Assembly (NCBI GenBank): GCA_021292165.1
Contig: CM037878.1
Location: 11,028,857-11,092,856 of the forward strand
DNA: 64,000 nucleotides
Reading direction: 5' to 3'
Source: Shinisaurus crocodilurus
Lineage: Eukaryota > Chordata > Lepidosauria > Squamata > Shinisauridae
Position 1 is the stretch's first letter; the number at the start of each line of letters is the position of its first letter. Of the stretch, positions 37,501-43,043 are shown piece after piece. A program made the position numbers and the translations under genes. The notes beneath the pieces were generated by a model. That model made no database searches, was not told where the DNA came from, and worked only from the letters and a program-made list of their open reading frames with translations.

Positions 37501-40500
37501 GCTCTCATGGTCAACTATGGATGCAGGTGTGAGAGTTGGGAACTAGGAGATGGTCTCAAAGGTGTCAATGTCATTAGGTTTAGAAAAAGGATCCAGGATC
37601 ACCTCAGAACTTGTGGTCCAATCTTTGCCGGCAATGTGGAGATGCTGAATCTTGCTGAGAGTGTATTCCTCCATATGCAGGCAGGGGCCATAGCTCAGTA
37701 GCAGAGCACCTGCTTTGTATGCAGAAGGTCCCAAGTTCCATCTCCAGCATCATATCAACCCTGGAGATCCATGGCTGCCAGTCACTCACTGTCAACAATA
37801 CTGGACTAGATGGACCATGGGTCTGACACCATATAAGGCAGCTTCCTATATTCCTATCCTAAGTTCCTACTAGGGCGTACTTTCCGTTCACATGGTTTGA
37901 CAGTGAGGCCCACCAGACCTGGTCAACATGCCGCATGAATTGAGTATGTTCCTTATAAAATTACCCAGAATCCTCTACAACAGATGTACAGGGGTACCTC
38001 AGCAAAGGCTCCCTGAAGCTAGAAAGTTGAAAAGCCTCTGCCTCAGTTTAGGTTTAAGCATGCTGAAGAATCAAAGTTTTTCCTCAATTACACAATTTCC
38101 TGTTGCAAGTGAGGAGTTGCATGTCTCAGTGCTGCCCCTGGGGGGAAAATATCCATTCATTTAACAAAATAACAGGTTAGGGAAAAGACTACCTCAAATC
38201 ATTCTTAATATATTTGTTTTCTACTGGGACTGAAACAAATATTATTAAATGATAATTTAAACCTAGGAAGCTGCCTTATATTAAGGGCTTCTCTACATGA
38301 GGTATATAACCTGGTGCTTTACCGAGCTTCTTCTTCCGTTTTCTTTACTGGAGCATTACGTTCCTATATGCTCCATTACACAACACAAGGTGGCGATGTG
38401 GTATAGAGCGGAATTGTGAATACACATGCGGCTTGGGATAGCAAAACATGATGGCCATCCAGGATATACCTGACTTTCCTTGCTCTAAAAAAAAGCTCCA
38501 AAAATGGCTGGAAAACACAGGAGAGGCCCTGGGAGGATGACGACGTAGTGAAAAGGCCACGGGTGCACAATAAATGCCTTGTGTAGAAAAGCCCTAAGTC
38601 AGTCCATCTAGCTGCTGCGCCCACCAAGCCGGACTGAAAGCGTGTGTGTGCTGTGCCGCTTGCCAGACTTTCAGGATCCTGGCTGCTGTTTACATAGAAA
38701 ATGCCTTAAGGTATGTCAAAAGCAGCTGCAATTTGCACAAGTTACACAAATTGCAGCCACTTTGGGTGTATCATAAGGCATTTTCTACGTAAACAGTGGC
38801 CCACCGGGAACCCGGAAGTCACTTCCCCAGCTTGACTCAGGAGAATGCGAGTCGAGCCAGAGAAGAGGTAAGCAGGATGGAGTTCGGGGGTGGGTGGGTA
38901 TCGAACCTGGCTACTAGTCCGCCGGATTTCCACTCCCTGAACGAAATCCTCGCAGATCCCTAGGAGGGTGTTTGTGGAACCTTGCTTTTTTAACTTCTTC
39001 TCCAGAGTGCAGCACCCCCGGAATGCTCAAATGCAATGTTGTTCCTGTGCATTGGGGGGGGGTATGGCTTCTACTACAAAAAGATGGCATATATAAACTG
39101 GAAAAATAGTCATATTAGCATGAAAACTGCTAGACAAAATCACCTTCCCTTTTTCACAATGAGGTACTTTGCTCCTGGATTTCATATATCATAGAGTTGG
39201 AAGGAGCCTACAAGGCCATCGAGTCCAACCCCCTGCTCAATGCAGGAAACTAGAGGAGGGGTCTCCCATCCAAGTAATAACCAGGCTTGACCCTGCTTAG
39301 CTTTCCACGCTCAGACAAGCTGAGCCAGCATAAACCACAGGCCTGTATTATGTATACAGTAATACCTTGGATTGCAAGTAACTTGGTTTGAGAGCGTTTT
39401 GCAAGACAAGCAAATTTTTAAATATTTATTTAATTTTTTTTTACTAGATATACAAGCGACGTCTTGCAATACAAGTACTGTAGTACGGCTTAAATTAAAA
39501 ATCTCTGTACAAATTTTTTTTGGGGGGATTTCATTTTGATATAAGAGTGTTTTGGATTACAAGCACGTTTCCGGAACGAATTATGCTCTCAATCCAAGGC
39601 ATGACTGTACTGACATTCCAGAGCGAGCTGCAGACGAGAAGATGCTTCGCTACTGAGTACCAGGGATGTTGAAGAGTCCTTGGTCTCGAGTCACGAGTCG
39701 TGTCACGAGTCTTTGGACCCAAGTCTCGAGTCCAAGTCCGAGTCCTTGGTCCAAAATGGTGACTCATGAGTCACGAGTCACTCCCAAAGCTGACTCCACG
39801 AGTCCCTATTAAAATCAATGGGGTTTCCCCCCAACAAAATAAGGCTACTTCAGATGTGTGGCTTAAATAAATTCTAGGCACAAGTGTGCCTTTTTATTTC
39901 AAAACTCTGCAACTGATTTTGGCAAGAACAGACCAGGCAGACAAACCCAAAATAACCAGGCAGGCAGAGGAGGCAGGGAACCCCAAAGCAGGCAGGCAGA
40001 GGCAATTCAACTGTTGAACAGGTCAAGAAGAGACCAGGCAGGCAGAGGAGGCTGGGAACCCCAGACTGGCAGGCAGAGGCAGCCAAACCCAAAATGTCTG
40101 ACCCTAACCCAAACCCCCCACAACAACACATCAATCAAAATAAATCTCAACACATCGTTGGGGCTGCGCTCCTGGTAGCTGTCCATAGTGGCCGAGCAGC
40201 GGCGCGCCTCGCTTCCATGCACTCTTCACCGGTGATCGCGCTCCTTCTGGCACAGCCAGAAGACTCGTCAACAGCCCAGGAATGTTGACGAGTCCTTGGT
40301 CTCGAGTCCCGAGTCGAGTCTCGAGTCCCATTAAAAATATTGGGACTCGAGTCCGAGTCGAGTCAGAGGGGGGACTCAGTCCGACTCACGAGTCGAGTCC
40401 TCGAGTCCGAGTCCCCATCCCTGCTGAGTACTATTCTTGTTCTCTCTCCTTCCCTCTCCGCTGGAGCAGGTCCCCGCTCATGTTTGGGGGAACAGCTGGC

Positions 40501-40648
40501 ACGGATCGAGCTCTTCATCTTCTTCACCAGCCTGCTAAGGGAGTTCTCCTTCCAGCTTCCAGAAGGGGTGAAGGAAGTTAACAAAGAGTACATCAAGGGC
40601 TTGACGTTGCTACCACATCCACATGAACTCTGTGTTTTTCCTCGCTAG
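15924..40648 (+). CDS. Cytochrome P450 2J/2K-like, complete nine-exon gene B (491 codons; span includes introns)
   Basis: Membrane-bound heme monooxygenase of the ER that would take electrons from NADPH-P450 reductase; family members oxidise fatty acids and xenobiotics, but the substrate here is not readable. Coding exons: 15924-16094, 22721-22883, 26814-26963, 29412-29572, 30913-31089, 32724-32865, 33509-33699, 36525-36666, 40470-40648. All junctions are GT-AG and exon sizes (171,163,150,161,177,142,191,142,179) match the CYP2 layout. The joined frame has no stop. Visible motifs: N-terminal anchor 1-20, PPGP hinge 31-34, C-helix WKLQR 121-125, I-helix AGTETT 298-303, ExxR EIQR 356-359, FNPGHF 409-414, heme loop FSTGPRSCLG with Cys437. 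Closest by eye to CYP2J2 (for example GLGKK and [10 protein letters not shown]), with CYP2K-like traits near NPGHF. Introns are full of repeats but the coding frame looks functional. Confidence 0.92.
16317..16483 (-). mobile_element. Non-LTR retrotransposon 3' fragment, copy W3
   Basis: Only the last ~165 bp of the W family (3' UTR plus (TGA)n end), in intron 1 of gene B. Identical to W1 over almost all of its length. Confidence 0.8.
16560..16665 (+). mobile_element. L2-type LINE 3' tail
   Basis: GTAAACTGCCCAGAGAGCTT and GGGCGGTATAGA, the 3' end shared with 27940, 58990 and 62550. Confidence 0.6.
17010..17174. mobile_element. hAT-like MITE, 165 bp
   Basis: Ends CAGGGCCGGTGC and GCACCTGCCCTG; perfect 8-bp duplication ACTGGGGT at 17002-17009 and 17175-17182. 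Interior has GGCAGCTGCCTAGGGCGCC. Confidence 0.88.
17608..17655. repeat. (AAT)n microsatellite
   Basis: About 15 AAT units in intron 1 of gene B. Confidence 0.95.
17965..18900 (+). mobile_element. CR1-type LINE fragment
   Basis: Degenerate ORF2 C-terminus: [45 protein letters not shown], and the 3' end CTAGATGGACCCTTGGTCTG..CTCTTCTTATGTTCTTA. Split by a partial SINE at 18462-18582. Confidence 0.8.
18462..18582 (+). mobile_element. Sauria-type SINE, 5'-truncated, nested in CR1
   Basis: CCTACCTTACAGGGTTGTTG through TATAATAAATAAATAAATAA. The CR1 text resumes directly afterwards. Confidence 0.75.
18957..19245 (-). mobile_element. CR1 3' end, minus strand
   Basis: Reverse complement of the 3' end at 18620-18900 (AAGAAGAGCCCTGCTGGATC and CATGAATTTATGCAGTCCCC). 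With the previous element it makes a large inverted repeat. Confidence 0.75.
19383..19690. repeat. Imperfect hairpin element, K family copy 1
   Basis: Core 19556-19660 folds back on itself: ACATAGAAAATATGATAAGA pairs with TCTTACGCCATTTTCTACGT around CGCAATGTGTGCAAGTTACG. Outer end TAGGGATGTATGAGGATTTC. Related copies at 26270 and 38620. Confidence 0.6.
19899..20493. mobile_element. hAT-like element with CpG-dense interior
   Basis: Ends CAGGGCCGGATTAAGA and TCTTAATCCAGCCCTG, perfect duplication ATCATGAG at 19891-19898 and 20494-20501. The interior 19970-20290 is strongly GC- and CpG-rich, unlike the surrounding intron, and has an exon-like stretch ending CTCCG|GTAAGG at 20160-20171. A second hAT-type insert with CAGCCTTCCCCAACTGG at 20309 extends to about 20440. 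Confidence 0.88.
20309..20440. mobile_element. Third palindromic DNA element, nested
   Basis: Starts CAGCCTTCCCCAACTGGGTG and ends CCAGGTTGGGGGAGGCTTG; the centre has GGACTACAACTCCCATCGTG opposite GGCTACAGTCC. Flanks CCCCGGGT and CCGGGGGT are near-duplicates. Confidence 0.65.
20820..20985 (+). mobile_element. 5S rRNA-derived SINE with CR1-type tail, copy 1
   Basis: First ~85 bp match 5S rRNA including its internal promoter region (AAGCTAAGCAGGGTCAGGCC and TACTTGGATGGGAGACC). It then joins TTTCCTGCATTGAGCAGGGG and CCCCTTCCAACTCTATGATC, the CR1 LINE 3' end. Confidence 0.85.
21553..21745 (-). mobile_element. tRNA-derived SINE (second family)
   Basis: Read on the minus strand: CTCAGTGTGGCAGAGCACAT (A box), GGTCCCAGGTTCGATTCCTG (B box GGTTCGATTCC), and the tail CAATGGTCTGACTCAGTGTA. 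3' end resembles CR1/L2. Confidence 0.8.
21752..21866 (-). pseudogene. Near-full-length 5S rRNA pseudogene
   Basis: Minus strand covers most of 5S rRNA including the 3' portion absent from the SINE copies (GCCTGGGAATATACCAGGTG and TGCTGTAG). Differences include GATTGA-type changes and lost 5' bases. Adjoins the tRNA SINE at 21745. Not expected to be a working 5S gene. Confidence 0.7.
21917..21946. repeat. (AT)n microsatellite
   Basis: Uninterrupted AT alternation in intron 1 of gene B. Confidence 0.95.
22159..22293. mobile_element. Hairpin hAT MITE, copy 5
   Basis: 135 bp, flanks GTACAAAG and GTACAGAG. One mismatch near the loop (CGCTGCC against GGCTGGC-type pairing). Intron 1 of gene B. 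Confidence 0.92.
22721..22883 (+). CDS. Gene B exon 2
   Basis: 163 nt, the standard CYP2 exon 2 length. Acceptor TGTTTGCAG, donor AAGG|GTGAGT. Begins [14 protein letters not shown] and contains the GCQAVKEGL segment of the B-helix region. Phase 0 in, phase 1 out. Confidence 0.93.
23093..23348. mobile_element. Tigger/pogo-like MITE, copy 2
   Basis: CAGTAATACCTTGGATTACA to CCAAGGCATGATTG, TA flanks. Intron 2 of gene B. Confidence 0.85.
23793..23827. repeat. (ATC)n microsatellite
   Basis: About 11 ATC units. Confidence 0.95.
23920..23965. repeat. (GT)n microsatellite
   Basis: About 22 GT units in intron 2 of gene B. Confidence 0.95.
24644..24778. mobile_element. Hairpin hAT MITE, copy 6
   Basis: 135 bp, perfect flanking CTCTAGAA (24636-24643, 24779-24786). 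Several arm mismatches (AGGCGTGC on one side). Intron 2 of gene B. Confidence 0.92.
24790..25490. other. Intron 2 of gene B, no element recognised
   Basis: No open frame or repeat family that I can name. Confidence 0.35.
25499..25749. mobile_element. Tigger/pogo-like MITE, copy 3
   Basis: CAGTAATACCTTGGATTGCA to TCCAAGGTATGACTG; the right end runs into a short repeat ATGACTGATGACTGTA. Confidence 0.8.
26270..26605. repeat. Imperfect hairpin element, K family copy 2
   Basis: Core 26365-26462 with AAGTAGAAAATAGCGTTAAA opposite TTATGCCATTTTCTATGTAA; right end CGCACATATCCCTA. Confidence 0.55.
26814..26963 (+). CDS. Gene B exon 3 (C-helix)
   Basis: 150 nt, phase 1 to 1. Acceptor CCTTTTCAG, donor AAAG|GTATGA. 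Encodes [15 protein letters not shown], where Trp121 and Arg125 match the heme-propionate-binding WxxxR of the C-helix, then the [14 protein letters not shown] stretch typical of CYP2J. Confidence 0.94.
27010..27172 (-). mobile_element. tRNA-derived SINE (second family), degenerate
   Basis: Minus strand; GCATGCAGGAGGAGGGCTCG and CTCCAGTTAAAAGAAGCAAA in the arrangement of 21553-21745. Confidence 0.55.
27430..27842. mobile_element. GGGTGCAATCC-type DNA element
   Basis: Shares GATGGCCAAAATTGGCCGTC with 2828 and ends GGACTGCACCCTAAG. Intron 3 of gene B. Confidence 0.55.
27935..27979 (+). mobile_element. L2-type LINE 3' tail, split by W4
   Basis: TTGTAAACCGCCCAGAGAGC..TATTGGGCAGTAT; the phrase TATTGGGTGGTATAGAAATG follows W4 at 28486. 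Confidence 0.6.
27980..28484 (-). mobile_element. Non-LTR retrotransposon 3' fragment, copy W4
   Basis: Minus strand; same C-terminal region ([40 protein letters not shown]) with a few changes. The phrase CTATTGGGYRGTAT occurs on both sides, fitting a target duplication of about 14 bp. Intron 3 of gene B. Confidence 0.8.
28512..28550. repeat. (ATC)n microsatellite
   Basis: About 12 units, just beyond the W4 insertion. Confidence 0.95.
28551..29400. other. Intron 3 of gene B, no element recognised
   Basis: Contains a LINE-like minus-strand frame (29072-29569) with a [20 protein letters not shown] stretch typical of degenerate L2-type 3' regions; not firm. Confidence 0.35.
29412..29572 (+). 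CDS. Gene B exon 4
   Basis: 161 nt, phase 1 to 0. Acceptor AAAACACAG, donor CAAAAT|GTAAGG. Encodes [20 protein letters not shown] and VFGHRF, matching the conserved SNxIC and FGxRF motifs of family 2. Confidence 0.94.
29955..30118 (+). mobile_element. 5S rRNA-derived SINE with CR1-type tail, copy 2
   Basis: AAAGCTAAGCAGGGTCAGGC, TTACTTGGATGGGAGACC, then the CR1-type end GGCCTTGTAGGCCCCCTTCC. Intron 4 of gene B. Confidence 0.85.
30129..30259. mobile_element. Hairpin hAT MITE, copy 7
   Basis: 131 bp, perfect flanking CTCTATAA (30121-30128, 30260-30267). The right arm has lost part of the inner stem (GGCTGGGCTACATAGTTG). It inserted into the end of the 5S SINE. Confidence 0.92.
30913..31089 (+). 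CDS. Gene B exon 5
   Basis: 177 nt, phase 0 to 0. Acceptor CTCATGCAG, donor AAAA|GTAAGA. Encodes [18 protein letters not shown] and ends near [13 protein letters not shown], the usual exon 5 end in CYP2 enzymes. Compare with the orphan exon at 40874. Confidence 0.94.
31555..31618 (+). repeat. Short tandem repeat, 20-22 bp unit
   Basis: Three to four copies of GGTGGGGCCAAAGGCAAAAG in intron 5 of gene B. Confidence 0.9.
32165..32475 (-). mobile_element. tRNA-derived SINE (second family), degenerate
   Basis: Minus strand; CTCAAACCGTGGGGCAGAGC and GTGCTTTGCGTGCAGAAGAT at the head, CCAAAGGCCTGGCACAGTAT at the tail. Confidence 0.55.
32724..32865 (+). CDS. Gene B exon 6 (I-helix)
   Basis: 142 nt, phase 0 to 1. 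Acceptor CACCCATAG, donor CAAG|GTGAGG. Encodes the I-helix [19 protein letters not shown] with Thr302, the conserved proton-relay threonine that follows the acidic residue. Confidence 0.95.
32921..33090 (-). mobile_element. Sauria-type SINE, 3'-truncated
   Basis: Minus orientation, intron 6 of gene B; GAGCCAGTGTGGTGCAGTGG at its head. Confidence 0.8.
33115..33395 (+). mobile_element. CR1-type LINE 3' end, degenerate
   Basis: GGAATTCATTGCCACAAGAT, TTCATGGAGGACAAGGC and CTGGATTAGATGGATCTTTG, as at 18588-18870. Confidence 0.6.
33509..33699 (+). CDS. Gene B exon 7 (K-helix ExxR)
   Basis: 191 nt, one codon longer than the usual 188. Acceptor TTCCTCAG, donor AAAAG|GTAGAA. Encodes [14 protein letters not shown], holding the EIQR (ExxR) heme-pocket salt-bridge motif at 356-359. 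The extra codon lies in the GSSSGLISY stretch of the J-K loop by comparison with gene C. Confidence 0.94.
33777..34166. mobile_element. hAT-like element with nested TTAA hairpin
   Basis: Ends CAGGACCAGCCCTACCTTTA and GTTGGGCTGGCCCTG; flanks ATTCCGGT and ATTCCTGC share the first five bases. Contains 33858-33991. Intron 7 of gene B. Confidence 0.6.
33858..33991. mobile_element. TTAA-flanked hairpin element
   Basis: 134 bp between TTAA (33854-33857) and TTAA (33992-33995). Ends GGCGCAATCCCATGCATG / CATGCATGGGATTGCACC. The inner stem CAACTCCCAGCATTCCCCAG..CTGGGGAATGCTGGGAGTTG is the same core as the hAT hairpin family. TTAA target fits piggyBac-type transposition. Confidence 0.8.
34575..34865. 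mobile_element. GGGTGCAATCC-type DNA element, left part
   Basis: Starts TAGGGCACAATCCTATGG; interior CTGACCTCGGAAATG and CTGGTGCAGTTCTTTCTGC match copies at 4370 and 53950. Confidence 0.5.
35060..35505 (-). mobile_element. Possible solo LTR
   Basis: Minus strand TGTTGGGACATG to CCTAACTACA, with AATAAA about 60 bp before the end. TG..CA ends fit an LTR but no target duplication or primer binding site is visible. Confidence 0.3.
35545..35980. mobile_element. GGGTGCAATCC-type DNA element
   Basis: Right end GGACACAGGATTGCACCCTT; interior shares GGGATTTCCAAGGTCACAGC with 12680. Intron 7 of gene B. Confidence 0.5.
36008..36176. mobile_element. Diverged hairpin hAT MITE, copy 10
   Basis: CAGGGCTCTCCAACCTTGGG to CCAAGGTTGGAAAGCCCTG; flanks GTCTAAGT and GTTTAAGG. 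Inner stem altered, with CAGCAACATCT repeated. A half copy lies at 41902-41936. Confidence 0.7.
36525..36666 (+). CDS. Gene B exon 8
   Basis: 142 nt, phase 0 to 1. Preceded by a long polypyrimidine run and TTAAG acceptor; donor ACAG|GTACGT. Encodes [26 protein letters not shown] and the FST start of the heme loop. Confidence 0.94.
36667..37680. other. Intron 8 of gene B, no element recognised
   Basis: AT-rich; TTTTTCATGCAG-like and ACAAAAATG phrases but no family I can name. Confidence 0.35.
37684..37862 (+). mobile_element. tRNA-derived SINE (second family)
   Basis: GGGGCCATAGCTCAGTAGCA (A box), CAGAAGGTCCCAAGTTCCAT (mutated B box), and CTAGATGGACCATGGGTCTG near the 3' end. Confidence 0.8.
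37863..38600. other. Intron 8 of gene B, no element recognised
   Basis: No gene or repeat family identified. Confidence 0.35.
38620..38968. repeat. Imperfect hairpin element, K family copy 3
   Basis: Core 38690-38795 pairs ACATAGAAAATGCCTTAAGG with ATAAGGCATTTTCTACGT around TTGCACAAGTTACACAAATT. Right end CGAAATCCTCGCAGATCCCT. Confidence 0.65.
39184..39345 (-). mobile_element. 5S rRNA-derived SINE with CR1-type tail, copy 3
   Basis: Minus orientation: GGTCTCCCATCCAAGTAATA and CCCTGCTTAGCTTTCCACGC are the reversed 5S internal promoter; the CR1-type end is at 39184-39250. Confidence 0.85.
39357..39607. mobile_element. Tigger/pogo-like MITE, copy 4
   Basis: CAGTAATACCTTGGATTGCA to CAATCCAAGGCATGACTG, TA flanks. 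Intron 8 of gene B. Confidence 0.85.
39661..40423. mobile_element. hAT element with CGAGTC-repeat ends, intron 8 of gene B
   Basis: 763 bp, ends CAGGGATG / CATCCCTG, perfect duplication CTGAGTAC (39653-39660, 40424-40431). Both subterminal regions are packed with direct and inverted CGAGTC units (39687-39800 and 40290-40410). Middle has GGCAGGCAGAGG repeats. No transposase. Second copy at 63600. Confidence 0.9.
40470..40648 (+). CDS. Gene B exon 9 (heme-binding loop, stop)
   Basis: 179 nt including the TAG stop. Acceptor GCTGGAGCAG. Completes FSTGPRSCLG with the heme-ligand Cys437, then [19 protein letters not shown] and a C-terminal LCVFPR. A hAT element ends only 46 bp upstream of the exon. 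Confidence 0.95.
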
Positions 40649-40873
40649 GTTGCCATGAACAGTGAGTCACTTATTATGCAAGTTATTCTTTATTGCTTGG
40701 CCTCTATTTTCAGTACTCTAATGCAAGCATCACATGTGTTTTCGCCGGCTAGACTAAGGCATCTGTTCCTTTTTTAAGAAGTAGTAGACTATCACCAAAG
40801 TGCTAATCCAAATGATCATGTTATCATGCCTAATTATGACACAGATAGGATTTTGCTCTCATCTTGCCTGTAG

Positions 40874-41051
40874 CTCTGTAAAATGTTCCCACAGCTGATG
40901 AAACGTCTCCCGGGGCCTCAGAAGAAGGCTGTGTCCTGTGCAGAAACGGGAATTGCATTTGGGAAAGAGGAGACAGAGAAGCATAAAGAACATCAGAACC
41001 TGCATGAGCCACAGCATTTCACTGATTTTTTATTTACTTCATACAGAGAAA
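40874..41051 (+). pseudogene. Orphan CYP2 exon 5
   Basis: A whole exon-5-like unit: acceptor TTGCCTGTAG, an open frame of 59 codons beginning LCKMFPQLMKRLPGPQKK and ending HFTDFLFTSYRE, then AAAGTAAGC. It aligns along its full length with exon 5 of gene B but is clearly diverged (for example AVSCAETGIAFGKEE). The expected phase-0 end does not coincide with a GT; the nearest donor leaves one extra base, as if the donor had mutated. No exon 4 or 6 lies nearby, so it cannot be part of a complete gene here. Best read as a relic of another CYP2 copy, possibly transcribed in the 3' UTR of gene B. Confidence 0.8.
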
Positions 41052-41187
41052 GTAAGCACCCACTTTTTATGCAGATTTTGCTCCTCCTTGCTAGGATTGA
41101 ACAGTGGCACCTGCAGAACCACCAAGAGGATTTTCTTGGCCTCGGATAAAATTTGCATTCCATCCGTCATGACAGCATTTCCTCCAT

Positions 41188-41193
41188 ATTAAA
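41188..41193 (+). promoter_or_regulatory. Possible polyadenylation signal of gene B (ATTAAA)
   Basis: First ATTAAA I noticed after the gene B stop, 540 nt downstream. If used, the orphan exon 5 would be inside the 3' UTR. No transcript evidence; weak on its own. Confidence 0.3.
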
Positions 41194-41394
41194 GTCAATT
41201 AATATTGCTCAATCGCTCAAGTGGATTATAAAATGCATATGTAAAACATGCATTGGATTAGCTGGGGAACTGTCTTTTTGTACCTCTGGCTGTGAGTACG
41301 ATAGGGTGGCTAATGACGTGACATGACAACTAATGTGTGTTAAGGGCTCGTGCCTATGGAGCCCAGCTTCTATAGCTAGACCTAATGAAGATTA

Positions 41395-41692
41395 GAATCA
41401 TAGAATCATAGAAAAGTAGAGTTGGAAGGGGCCTACAAGGCCATCGAGTCCAACCCCCTGCTCAATGCAGGAATCCAGGTCAAAGCATCCCTGACAGATG
41501 GCTGTCCAGCTGCACCTTGAATGCCTCCAGATTGGGAGAGCCCACCACCTCCCTAGGTAGTTGGTTCCATTGTCTTATTGCTCTAACAGTCAGGAAATTT
41601 TTCCTGATGTTCAGGTGGAATCTGGGTTCCTGTAACTTGAGCCCATTATTCCGTGTCCTGCAAACTGGGATGATTGAGAAGAGATCCTGGCA
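41395..41692 (-). mobile_element. CR1-type LINE 3' fragment
   Basis: Minus strand ORF2 end: VCRTRNNGLKLQEPRFHLNI, RKNFLTVRAIRQWNQLPREV, and the 3' tail of ATTCTATG-like units at 41395-41415. Almost identical to 43055-43340. Confidence 0.85.
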
Positions 41693-41698
41693 GAACCA

Positions 41699-41872
41699 GC
41701 AGGCCTGTGGCTTATGCTGGCTCAGCTTGTCTGAGCGTGGAAAGCTAAGCAGGGTCAAGCCTGGTTATTATTTGGATGGGAGACCCCTCCTCTAGTTTCC
41801 TGCATTAAGCAGGGGGTTGGACTCGATAGCCTTGTAGGCTCCTTCCAACTCTGTAATCTATGAAATCTATGA
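41699..41872 (+). mobile_element. 5S rRNA-derived SINE with CR1-type tail, copy 4
   Basis: GGCCTGTGGCTTATGCTGGC, GAAAGCTAAGCAGGGTCAAG, TTGGATGGGAGACC, then the CR1-type end. It breaks the CR1 copy at 41395. Confidence 0.85.
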
Positions 41873-42059
41873 AACCCTTATATTCTGTATCCTGTAGTCC
41901 AGCAACATCTGGGGATCCAAGGTTGGAGAGCCCTGCTCTGTCAGAACCAACCCTTACATTCTGTAGCTGCTCAGTCAAAGTGCCTGAACTCCGGAGTCCG
42001 GACATTCCACCAGAGGGCTGCACTGCATCTGTTACATCTGTTACATCTGTTAAGTGGTG

Positions 42060-42750
42060 AATTGGATGGATAAAAGAGAGAGTTGTATGCTGAGCTGAGT
42101 CACGGGGTGCGCTGGTTTAGAATCACGATGAGCAAGTTGAAAAAGGAAGCGGAAGGATGGTAATTTGCAGATGATTCAATATTAACAGACTTAAGTGTGT
42201 CTAACTGGGAAATTTTCACATTTCAGGCTTAAACTGCCTTTGAGTCTCATGGGTGCTATTTAAGTTTCTTTGCTCATTTGGAATAGAACGAGTTGAGAGG
42301 CAGGGGTGATATGAATGTGCATTTTGGCTAATGTTGCATTTATATTCAGAATCCAGACCTGAATGAATCAATATCTGCTTTAATCCTCTCTATTTTAAAA
42401 AAGAAAGAAAAATGTTTAACAGAAATATAAGATCAAGTACCTATATAATGTATTCAAAAAAGACTTACAATAAAGATAATAGATTTCCAATTACTGTGTT
42501 TGGTCTATCATTCCAAAAGCATTTATTGTGTTCTTCCTCAAATGTATTGACCATACCTCCTGATATATCTCCTGCGGGTTAATCCAGCTAGCCCAGCTTA
42601 ATTTTTTATTACCGCAGAATCTCAAATTTTTATGTGCTATCACCTAAGTTTCGGGACCTATCTCAGCTTCCTGTACTTAATGTCCATAATAATTATTGCT
42701 GCCACAATCATGTGGAATTTCTTAGTTCTCTGTCATGTGTACAATGTGTA
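42060..42750. other. Intergenic, no element recognised
   Basis: AT-rich; nothing identified on either strand. Confidence 0.35.
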
Positions 42751-42754
42751 TCCC

Positions 42755-43010
42755 CTCACACACCTTTTCTCTAAGCTAAACAGTCCCAGATGTTGTAACC
42801 CTTCTTCATAGGGAGGAGTTGCTCCAGCCCCTTCATCATTTTACTTGCTATTTTCTGCACTTTTTCCAACTGTACAATATCATTTTTTCGGCGTGGTGAC
42901 CAGAAATATACACAGTATTCCAAGTGGGGTCACACCATAGAGTTGTATAAGGGTACTATGATACTGGCAGTTTTATTTTCCATTCCTTTCCATCCCAAGA
43001 TTTCATTTTC
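42755..43010 (-). mobile_element. Older CR1 fragment
   Basis: CTCCCTATGAAGAAGGGTTA, TGGTCACCACGCC and TTGGAATACTGTGTATATTT on the minus strand match the CR1 region seen at 18110-18260, with many changes. Confidence 0.65.
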
Positions 43011-43043
43011 CATCTCAAGCAGAAATCTACTCACTCAACATCA

